Assembly: GCF_032854445.1 (NCBI RefSeq)
Contig: NC_088295.1
Coordinates: 62,229,249-62,293,248 of the forward strand
DNA length: 64,000 bases
Direction: 5' to 3'
From: Liolophura sinensis
Taxonomy: Eukaryota > Mollusca > Polyplacophora > Chitonida > Chitonidae
The notes below the pieces were generated by a model. It did no database searches, was not told the origin of the DNA, and worked only from the letters and a program-made list of their open reading frames with translations. Each line of letters begins with the position of its first letter. The first letter of the stretch is position 1. The position numbers were made by a program, and so were the translations under genes. This document shows, in pieces, positions 56,205 through 64,000 of the stretch.

Positions 56205-56340
56205 CCATGTTCGAAAGTCTGCTTGAAATCTAGGAGAGAGTTGGCATCCGTTCGGGGAAGTATCCTCTAGGACACACTTATTTATACGTTGTTTGCTTTA
56301 CAGGGATACAGAGTCGTTTCTGATTGGCTGGTGTTAGAGA
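56205..56340 (+). repeat. REP-V fragment
   Basis: gaaagtctgcttgaaatcta and ctctaggacacacttattta resemble 22786-22848. Confidence 0.45.
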
Positions 56341-56748
56341 TGGACAAGTCTAGGCTATACCTAGTCTCAGCTTAATTCTAAGTATGGCAGATTTATTCAA
56401 GAGGGACAAAAGCTACACTGTTTAACTCTGGCAACCTTACCTCCACTGTCAGCCAGTTGCATCGAGTCTATATCACTTGAAGTCAGTTTTCATTTCTTAG
56501 AGGATTAGTGTCCATATTTAACTCCTGGTCCTAATTATAAAGATTATAACCTGTTTAAACAGTATATTAGAGGGAGGGCTTCTGAGAAACGTAACAATGC
56601 ATTTAAATCCACCAAAACAATAGATCTACTGCCCTAGCCGATCTCCATCCGGCCGCCCGGCTCAGTAGGTGATGTAACAAATGGCCAACCCAAGACTAGC
56701 AGGGCTGTTTAACCTGAGAATTCGTACCAAAATGATGTCATTTTCCAG

Positions 56749-56922
56749 ATGGATTCTAGCTACGCAGAAGCAAATATATGGCCGTATCAGTTTGAACTCA
56801 TAGTGGACGACGTTCAAGTTCCGGTTTATGACACTGACATCTCTAGCCAGACTTCAGACGCCGAGTTTTCGGACGTTGAATTTGATATTTGTCATGGCAG
56901 TTCCAAGCGCACTGACAATTAA
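56749..56922 (+). CDS. Small acidic open frame in THAP element copy 3
   Basis: 57 residues starting MDSSYAEANIWPYQFE, acidic in the middle (IVDDVQVPVYDTDISS, then TSDAEFSDVEFD). Same start and nearly the same length as the frame at 32318-32497. Directly before the ATG is ttttccag, which looks like a splice acceptor, so this may be an exon. Unknown family; the acidic composition would suit a protein-interaction or activation segment, but that is a guess. Confidence 0.4.
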   Translation: MDSSYAEANIWPYQFELIVDDVQVPVYDTDISSQTSDAEFSDVEFDICHGSSKRTDN

Positions 56923-57079
56923 TGCGGACTGGTAAGCTGTGTTACACTATACCTGTCGTGTGTTTATCCTAAGGTTTAATATTTATTTACTATTCTTTCT
57001 TTCTATCCACTCCCTAATAAATATCATTCTATTCACCGAAGAATCCATGCCCATATGCTATGACAACTACCAGTATATG

Positions 57080-57267
57080 TTATTGGCGGCATTCCGGACA
57101 GCTTATGTATATAGCGTCGTGGACAATACAAATACATGTACAATGTGGACGTCGACGTTAGTGTACAGATGCAAATAACTGTACACTAACGTCGACGTCC
57201 ACATCGTACATGTATTTATATTGTCCACGACCCTGTACACATAGGCTGTTCGGAATGCCGCCCATAA
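57080..57267. repeat. Large palindrome: 89-bp arms, 10-nt spacer
   Basis: 57080-57168 and 57179-57267 are inverted copies with 8 mismatches; the inner 25 or so base pairs (around gtggacgtcgacgttagtgt) are perfect. The spacer is atgcaaataa. RNA from either strand would fold into a long hairpin. Two open frames (56939-57178 and 57103-57345) are mirror readings of the arms. Confidence 0.97.
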
Positions 57268-57308
57268 AAGTTCGGAATAACGCCAATATCTATCAGTTTT
57301 CACTTCGG

Positions 57309-57561
57309 TCAACAGTATTTTATAACCACTGTGTGTAGGTGCCATTGTGGAAATCTTTCGAGTTCAGCTGTATTCCTCTCATAACTTTCTGCCGTAAAAT
57401 AGCGAGAGCAGGTACGCTGTTTTTGATGGGTCCAAATCTTACCGCCTTGTGTTGTAAATCCACACATCCCTGACGGCCAAATCGTCTTAAAACTTGAAAA
57501 AAAAACTCCAGGGTTCTTTGACGATCCGTTTTTACAACCGTAAGCAGAACAGCAAATTATT
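57309..57561 (-). pseudogene. THAP zinc-finger frame, start codon lost
   Basis: The minus-strand frame reads IICCSAYGCKNGSSKNPG, then FF and an FTT block, then RTCSRYFTAESYERNTAE, LERFPQWHLHTVV and a stop. Where the other two copies have ATG this one has ATA. The C-terminal motif is CSRY in place of C-x2-H, so a zinc ligand is gone. It is otherwise uninterrupted for about 80 residues. Confidence 0.65.
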
Positions 57562-57844
57562 TTGTGGAGAAATGCGAAATACTTGTTGTCACTCTTGTAG
57601 TTGTTTTTAACACTGAACTATATGGTGAAGTTCTGACAGCTTGTATAGGTTGGACGTGTATGGCGTAATTCGGCGGAGATTACCGAATGTTGGCGGGAAA
57701 AAATGCCTAAAACCGGCATAAATATCTAGTGATTTTAAATGCCATATTACTCAGATTACTGTACCCTTTTTGAATATGTTTAACAATATATACAGGGACA
57801 GTTAATTATGAATAAATGGTGAATCTGGACACTAATCCTCTAAT

Positions 57845-58680
57845 CCATTCTTGAGGAATGGGGAATGTGGGTACATTTGTGATTGTATAGGAGTATTAAT
57901 GTTTAATGTAGCAAATGCAAATAATAAGCAACCATCTCAACACGATAACTTTTTACTGCCATTCCCAGCTTGGCTGCGGAGCGCGACATTCTAACGTTTC
58001 TTTTCTTGTCTTTCGAGATATGCAGGTTGTTAAAATGAAATAGCTGGAAGAGATAAACCTGTAACTATAATCATGCCCAAACAATTGAAGTAGTTTTTAT
58101 ACGCTAAATTAAGATGATTTAACTGAGACAAGTATTTTAGATAAATTATTATTATTATTTAAATAAATTTGAAAATGTAACTACAAAGGTAAAGTAATAA
58201 AAACATTGCGGAATGTTTGGAGAATCACTAGTCAAATCTAAAAAAAACGATAATGTAACTTATAACAGGGGCGGGGATCTAAGCAGATCTGGTAAGATGA
58301 GAAAGTACTTTAAGCCTGGGGCATGGTTAATACCTAACGGAAAACCTCAACAGAAAACTAATGCATCAGGGTCCAATATAAGTAATTTGGCCCAAGTAAA
58401 ATTGCTGTCATTGATTGTCAGCCTCTCTCTTATTGCCAAGAGAGGGAAGATAACCGTATAAATGGACTGACAAGAGCGGAAGGCGTGAGGTCGAAGGAAT
58501 TACTTTATAGATGGGGATTTCTAGTTTGCGGAAAAACCATTGCCCATTCCATCGTGTTCAGTGTGATGGAAGATGTGGATGTGGGAAGGGATTTGGCATC
58601 AGTTATGTGTGACCACATTCACAAGGCAAGCTGGATGTTGTAATTCGTTGTCTGTGGGAGAATTATACGCCCACCAAACT
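57845..58680. other. No supported gene
   Basis: The 82-codon plus-strand frame at 58213-58461 has no recognised domain. Confidence 0.4.
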
Positions 58681-58689
58681 CTGATGTGT

Positions 58690-58985
58690 CGGTCGAAATT
58701 GAAACATATCCCCAAGGTCAGCTATTCCGTCAATCGGTGGACAAGGAAAAGAATATTTGATGAACTTTATTACAATGAGATTAGTCTCCAGTGTAAACCG
58801 TGACCCGAAATGTCAGACGGCTGCCAAGAAATTAACCCGTGTCAGGCTAGAGGGCCAGATGACTTCCCGCTCCGACGGAAATGTCTGGCCATCATGCAAA
58901 AGACAACATCGCCTGAGACCTGTGTGTCAGCGAATCAATAGCCCTTGGCATGGCTATGATAGATAGATATTTGTAGTTGATTATA
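58690..58985 (+). repeat. REP-X copy f
   Basis: ggtcagctattccgtcaatc, gatgaactttattacaatga, gaaattaacccgtgtcagg, gaaatgtctggccatcatgc and gacctgtgtgtcagcgaat, in family order. Confidence 0.85.
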
Positions 58986-58989
58986 ACGA

Positions 58990-59695
58990 AGGCGTGCAAA
59001 AAGTGTACATTTCTGAGCAAAACTTCCTGTCAAAAGTATCTCTATATTGATTCGTGATATCGGTGGGTCATTCTTCAGGAATCAGCGAATTTGAAGCAAC
59101 CCTATTGATCAAATCAACATTACGTGAAGTTTGTCAGTTAGCAAGAACACAATAACCTGCAAAAATCCGTTGTATGAGCACAGTTTTTTTTTTAAGACGG
59201 GACCAATATTGACCATATACAAGTGGCCAAGCAAAAGACAAGTGTGATATTCTGTTTTACTGAAATTGTTGAACAGAAGAGCCACACTTAATGAAGAAAT
59301 CTGAAAGTATTTCAGTCTAAATGGACAACGTTATCATAAAAAATAGTCCAAACTGAATGGACCATTGTTCTTTTGCAATACATTTGTACATCACCAGTTT
59401 GTCTACAAAACGTCGCAAAAGAAGGAAAGAATAATAGCGCCTTGATGCCAAATACTTTTTGACAAAAAGCAAATGAAGTTGAAAGCGGGTTATGACCTGC
59501 TTGGCAACGTCGGGGTGTAAGTGTCTTTACCCCTGGTACCTTATTTATTGCAGGATTCATTTGATGTCAGCAAACACCCCGTGGGTGGAGTGATTTGACG
59601 TGACGAGCAAAACTATACTACCGAAAAGTATCATAGTATTTAACGTATTTAAATGACAATTCCTGTCAAAACTTTGTCCTTTTGGATCAATTCTC
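58990..59695. other. No supported gene
   Basis: Nothing recognised; a minus-strand frame at 59312-59560 is unassigned. Confidence 0.4.
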
Positions 59696-59699
59696 TTCG

Positions 59700-59965
59700 T
59701 TAAAATCAACAAGTGCCAAGTATTTCGGCGATGCCAAAGTTTATTGATTCCCAGACACACAGACCTGACATGATGTCATGTTTTGCCTGATGGCCAGACG
59801 TATCTGCCAGGGCGGGAAGCCATCTGGCCCTGTAGTCTGACATGGGTTAATTTCTTGGCAACCGCTTGACACTACGATCCACGGTTTAACGCTGGGAACT
59901 AATCTAATTTCAATAAAGTTCATCAAGTATTCTTTTCCTGGTCGCCTTGCTGATTTGACAGAATA
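59700..59965 (-). repeat. REP-X copy g
   Basis: Minus orientation: tattgattcccagacacaca, tgatggccagacgtatctg, catgggttaatttcttggc and tttcaataaagttcatca. It forms an inverted pair with copy f about 0.7 kb away. Confidence 0.85.
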
Positions 59966-60024
59966 CTTAAAACGACGCGTGCCTATTAATTCGGGCTGAA
60001 TAAGGATTTACGTAATAAAGTATT

Positions 60025-60208
60025 TTTCCTCTCCGGCCGAATGTCTTCCAGCAACCTGCGGGTGGTCGTGGGTTTCCCCCGGGATCTGCCCGGTTTCCTG
60101 CCACCATAATGCTGGCCGCCGTCGTATAAGTGAAATATTCTTGAGTACGGCCTAAAACACCAATCAAATAAATAAATAAATAATTCAATAATTCAATAAA
60201 TAAATAAA
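60025..60208 (+). mobile_element. SINE-A copy, head missing
   Basis: cctctccggccgaatgtctt, ccagcaacctgcgggtggtc, cgtgggtttcccccggga, ccataatgctggccgccg and tgaaatattcttgagtacgg, then a long (AAATA)n tail with gtttattga-type irregularities to 60208. Confidence 0.95.
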
Positions 60209-60449
60209 GTATTTCATCGATAAACAAGAAGTCTGAAGTGGGCTGTATATTACTATACAGTCATTGTTAACTATACTCTACACAAGATATATGTTCAAGA
60301 TCTGTGAAGAGGTTACACCAAATATAGCGTATCAATTTCATTGCAAGAACATCGGTGAGACTTTGGTGATTTTTCTCCATGAAACAAGACAGAGCTGAGT
60401 TCCCCGAAATTACATATGAAATCGTGCATTTTGCTTTTCTCTGCATGAA

Positions 60450-60453
<4 letters not shown>

Positions 60454-60510
<57 letters not shown>
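60454..60510. repeat. (TA)n microsatellite
   Basis: Uninterrupted TA dinucleotides for about 56 bp. Confidence 0.99.
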
Positions 60511-60513
<3 letters not shown>

Positions 60514-60630
60514 GGTGTCCCAGAAGTCGCTTTCTTGTACTTTTCTTGTACCGAAAGAGAAAAAAAAATTTAAAATCAGTATTGAACCTGAAACACCAGA
60601 AAAAAATGAATATCAGGATGGAACACCCTG
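60511..60630. mobile_element. 120-bp MITE with CAGGGTGT ends
   Basis: Begins cagggtgtccca and ends with the complement of cagggtgttcca (11 of 12 matching), with TA on both outer sides. This is the layout of tiny non-autonomous Tc1/mariner elements. It apparently landed in the neighbouring (TA)n tract. The inner part is AT-rich and non-coding. Confidence 0.75.
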
Positions 60631-60639
60631 TATATATTG

Positions 60640-61640
60640 TCTTTCGTGGATTGTTTACTGTGAGAATACCATATATTTTGACAGTTATTTATTCATACAC
60701 TCAATTAACTTTTAATTAAATTTTTTTTTCATCATGTCAGTTTTACAATGTATTACAAAGGACTCGTCTCTGGAAATCCCCTCAGGTCAAACATGCCTTG
60801 GATTAAAGTAAAATTTGATCTTCAATATTTTTTGTTTGTAAACACTTCAAATGAAGATATATATCTGAACATACGACTTGATAGGTGTTCTCAATTGTAA
60901 CACTGAGCATATGATCGCATTTTACATTTCGACTTAAGCCGAAATTTTTGTGGAATCGACCACTGTCTTGTACAACTCTCCCTGAATATGCACTAAAAGT
61001 ACATTCAAGTGTTAAGCTAGCTTGTCATTATGGGTCTGTTATCTCCATGTATCCGTCACTGTCTTGCGTGTAAAAGGATATTAAGCAGGCAATAAATAGA
61101 CAAAAACATCAAAGGCTATTGATGACAGTTATTGGTAGTCTGCGTCTTGATATGTGTGCAAAGCAATAGACGAAACTGATCTTGTGCCTTGTGATTACAT
61201 TCCGACGCAAACCATTGTCGTGCCAGTCGGAAGTGAGGCAGACTGCCAAGGCCGACTATAGCCTTCTCACGTGAGAGAAAAAAGGGATTTTATTAGAGGA
61301 AATGAAATTTCCTGTAACAGTGAAGGTCAGTGTCAAGAGTGAGCAGCAAAATGAATCTGTCTGTCATTCAGGTTTATTAAAGCCATTGTGTTTTATAAGA
61401 AGTTAACTGGTAAAGCTCGAGGTAGCTTAGAATGTTTTCTAAACTAAAACAAACCTGCAGGGCATCAATGCCTGTTTTGCACACCCGGTGTAGTTCTTTT
61501 AAAATTGCCCTAATTCATATCACATCTGACTCACCCAAAGTCTTGCGCATTCGGAATATGCACATTTTTCTTTCTATTTTTTGTTATATCAGTTAAACAG
61601 TCTGATACAACGTAAATCTTTAGAACTATGGTGTGAATTC
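60640..61640. other. No supported gene; E-box palindrome at 61265-61276
   Basis: tctcacgtgaga at 61265-61276 is a perfect 12-bp palindrome centred on CACGTG. No coding potential recognised. Confidence 0.4.
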
Positions 61641-61650
61641 TGTTTATTTT

Positions 61651-61678
61651 TGTGCAAGACGTCATGTCGTCTTGCACA
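61651..61678. repeat. Hairpin with 11-bp perfect arms
   Basis: tgtgcaagacg and cgtcttgcaca flank a tcatgt loop. Confidence 0.95.
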
Positions 61679-61816
61679 CAGGAAAGAATAACAAATTTTA
61701 AAATGCAAATCTTTTATTATAATTGGGATGTTGCATAACCAAGATACAGCAGTTCAAAGTAAGCTAAATAGCTCACAAGGAGCAAATCAAAAGCGCTGCC
61801 CTCTTATCACCTTTTA

Positions 61817-61935
61817 CCAATCAGCAGCGAGTTATTTCAATAGCCGAGAACGCACGTCTTTCCGCTGACGTCACTCAAACTATGTTTTGCATATTAACCA
61901 TATAAGCGTATGGTACAGGTGACATTGCATCTTAC
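61817..61935 (+). promoter_or_regulatory. Candidate Pol II promoter (CCAAT, CRE, octamer-like, TATA)
   Basis: In order: accaatcagc (CCAAT at 61817), tgacgtca (a full palindromic cAMP response element at 61866), ttttgcat (octamer-like, 61885) and tataagc (61901). Start of transcription would be expected near 61930. Spacing is realistic for a regulated animal promoter. Downstream a 28-codon frame (from about 62010) reads MLVRTKLLWTFTMVKLFAII and more, hydrophobic enough for a signal peptide, but stops after FSFN. The gene it would serve is not identified. Confidence 0.4.
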
Positions 61936-62545
61936 TTTAGGTTTCTTTAACTTGGCGACTCTCGTGGCTTCGAAAGAATTCCAGATGGAAAGTTGACTTA
62001 CAGAGTTGGCATGCTTGTCAGAACAAAATTGCTGTGGACATTTACTATGGTCAAATTATTTGCTATTATTGTTTGCCATTATTTTTCTTTTAACTGAATG
62101 ACCAATGTCATAAGACATTAGGTCAAACATTTTGACCCACCGGCTAATGTTAAAAGGTTGTCAAAAATGTGACAGACAAGTCGACCGACTAGCAAGCAGA
62201 GAAACAGACAGAACGACCTACACAACTGCTTGTCACAGCTAAACATGCAGTCTAGTTTTTCTTTTAGACGGGTGTAGATGTCTGGATATTTAAGCTAGGG
62301 TATCGAGAAAATCTTCTCCTCGTCAATGCATCTATAATGTATATTATTGTCTGAATCTATAACATCGTATATCTCTTTCCTGTCATTGGGGGATCTTTCC
62401 CGCCAATGTGGATGTTGACAAACTGACAACATTCCACCCATGATTTATATGAGAACACTGGCAATCCGGCATGAGCCCGAGTCGCCATTGCGCCAGTTGC
62501 GCCAGAGTGGTATCCACTACACAGTATTTCGTGCTGATGGTGATA

Positions 62546-62750
62546 TGATGGTTCTTTCATCCGTGACACTGTATGCAAGACGCTGGTCGTGTAGTTCAAT
62601 AGCAACATCGAAAGGATTACATGTAAAGATGATAGATAACATGGTACCAGTTACACGGTATCTTGTTCTGTAGGTGAAACGATGGCTCTTTAATCTGAGA
62701 CACTATATGCAAATCACTGATTGTATAGTTCAATAGCAACATAAAAAAGT
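62546..62750. repeat. Diverged tandem duplication
   Basis: gatggttctttcatccgtga with tagttcaatagcaacatcga (62546-62614) matches gatggctctttaatctgaga with tagttcaatagcaacataaa (62682-62750), offset about 136 bp. Confidence 0.75.
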
Positions 62751-62754
62751 AATG

Positions 62755-64000
62755 TAAAAAGTAGTCTACTGACCCTCTGCATACAGAAAGAACAAAGATG
62801 GCACGAATTTACATAAAAAAAATCTCAAAAATCTCAAGCTTAAAGGATTACTCTGGGGCTGATTTTTTTAAAATTCGTTTTGATCGACCCAGGTTTTCTG
62901 TTCGTACAGACACATTTGATTAGTATTCTGCTTTCGCCCAAACAACAGTTTAAGTTGATCTTTTTCAAACTCTTGCTGTCGACCCAACTTCATCTTGTCC
63001 AGAATCAGTGATGAATTGATTTTACCAAATGTAGGAAGATCACCGTTGTCTGACAGTTGTCAAGCTACTTAATTTGAACGAAAGCAGCATTTCACAGCGC
63101 TGAAAAGCCATGCTAGATCGCATTTTAATCTAGAAAGGAACTCTTTATGCATGTAAAGCTGATGCTACGGGTGATATTTATTCTTCTTAATGCTTCTGTC
63201 TTAATGCAGCATTTTAAATTCAGGACACACTCTTCACTACGCAAATATGTGCCTCCAACTACTGTTATATTAAAAAGACATTTAAACGGTGTTATCGGCC
63301 AAACCGAGTGAAAATTGCAGTAAGGATTCCGAAGTTGCTAACGTCAACATTGCCAAATTGCTTCTCCACGCGAAACAAGTTCCAGCTATAGATTTAGTAT
63401 TTTATTTCATGGCCTAGTTGCTGAATTCTTTCAGGTGTTTTGTGTGAGGTGGCCAGTCACTGTTCAATTCCAGTTCCTGCCTTTTTATAATTGGCAAAAT
63501 TTATCATAAATTAAGAGGCGATTCCCTTGGTATTTTGACCTTAATAAATTTCCCTTAATAAAATCAGCAAGTTGTTCCTGTTTTCTGTCTGTGGTGATTG
63601 TCAGGCTAGATGGTCTTGGGAGTCTGTCTCACATCCGATTGAAGGTCAAAGTTTTGTGCTGCTACATAATCACAAGCCATCAGACCAATGCGTCTTTTTA
63701 TATGGACGCTTAACAAGGCACAGATGACTAAGGACTGACATCCGAGGCTTTTGATGCTATATCCTTTCATAGACTGACAATTTTTTGTGCGTGCATTACA
63801 GTAACATACAGATCCTTTGAATACCAGGCTTTTTGTTTGTTTACAAGCGCAGTATGTTAGTCGTATTTTAGGCAGAGATTCTGTCAGCAGAGTCGAGGGA
63901 TTCGGTTCCAAGCCACACTGACCATTGTCCTCTTGCAGCAAATGAGTAAAACGTTTGCCCACAAATCATCCACACAAAGAAATGAATGAATAATAAACGA
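62755..64000. other. No supported gene
   Basis: ttaaaggattac at 62840 resembles the outer end of the THAP elements, but no matching second end was seen. The 118-codon minus-strand frame at 63606-63962 has several cysteines but no domain I recognise. Confidence 0.4.

Larger units (their letters stand above)
56501..57839 (-). mobile_element. THAP-domain DNA transposon relic, copy 3, both ends present
   Basis: The ends are inverted: aggattagtgtccatatt at the left and the complement of aggattagtgtccagatt at the right, 17 of 18 matching. Flanks are ttag and ctaa, compatible with a decayed TTAA target but not proof. Inside, in plus-strand order, are the acidic small frame (56749-56922, plus), an 89-bp-arm palindrome (57080-57267) and the THAP frame (57309-57561, minus). 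At 1.34 kb it is too short for a whole Kolobok or P-type transposase. It is likely a deletion derivative, or a non-autonomous element carrying captured exons. Confidence 0.75.

Noticed and set aside
62104-62137. Two small inverted repeats (aatgtc with gacatt, ggtcaaa with tttgacc) as a terminator or operator
   Set aside because: Arms of 6-7 bp are common by chance in AT-rich animal DNA and no gene end is nearby.
62840-62880. ttaaaggattac as another THAP element end
   Set aside because: Only about nine bases match, the following sequence differs, and no second end or internal similarity was found.
63606-63962. 118-codon minus-strand frame at the right edge
   Set aside because: The longest unassigned frame, but no domain, low-complexity-free yet unrecognisable, and no supporting signals; left unassigned.

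Overview
The window looks like repeat-dense, gene-poor nuclear DNA from a lophotrochozoan animal, most likely a mollusc. The reasons are the AT-rich base composition, the many tRNA-derived SINEs with the 'ttttacgccgtactcaagaatatt' type of 3' domain and (AAATA)n tails that I associate with bivalve and gastropod genomes, Tc1/mariner relics, eukaryotic tRNA genes with Pol III T-run terminators, and no bacterial-style gene packing. The species cannot be named from the sequence alone. Only one long protein-coding gene is unambiguous: an intact Tc1/mariner transposase (40057-41070, minus) inside a complete transposon with 31-bp terminal inverted repeats. Three identical tRNA-Trp(CCA) genes are equally clear.

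Layout. 1-1733: twelve head-to-tail 142-bp units. Each can be read as a 57-nt phase-1/phase-1 mini-exon plus an 85-nt intron with good splice signals; the last unit reads into a stop codon followed by AATAAA. 2.5-4.5 kb: a 22-bp minisatellite, a Tc1 relic and a 63-bp tandem repeat. 5-24 kb: scattered SINEs, a (CT)n-(TA)n-(TG)n microsatellite, two copies of a roughly 0.8-1 kb repeat at 15.7 and 18.4 kb, a 20/40-bp minisatellite at 20.2 kb, and a tRNA-Trp pseudogene at 22.4 kb. 24-38 kb: several unnamed repeat families (here REP-U, V, W, X, Y), more SINEs, and a THAP-domain DNA transposon relic with a SINE inserted in it (31.3-32.7 kb). 39.7-41.4 kb: a tRNA with a tRNA-Trp body and a GCA (Cys) anticodon, then the intact Tc1 element. 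43-47 kb: more SINEs, a REP-X copy and a second THAP element copy, also with a SINE inserted. 48-56 kb: three diverged segmental copies, each carrying an identical tRNA-Trp gene; the third is bracketed by related 40-bp and 46-bp minisatellites. 56.5-57.84 kb: the most complete THAP element, with matching ends and an internal 89-bp-arm palindrome. 58-64 kb: two REP-X copies, a SINE, a (TA)n tract with a 120-bp MITE, and a CCAAT/CRE/TATA promoter-like cluster near 61.8-61.9 kb.

How the pieces relate. Most of the content is mobile DNA: SINEs that need LINE machinery not encoded here, one Tc1 element that could be autonomous, and decayed THAP-type elements. The strongest candidate for something new is the mini-exon array at the left edge. 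All 12 exon-like segments are open in one frame, all are 57 nt and symmetric in phase, and almost all differences between units fall in the exon part while the intron part is essentially invariant. The array is cut by the window edge, so its upstream exons and promoter are not visible.
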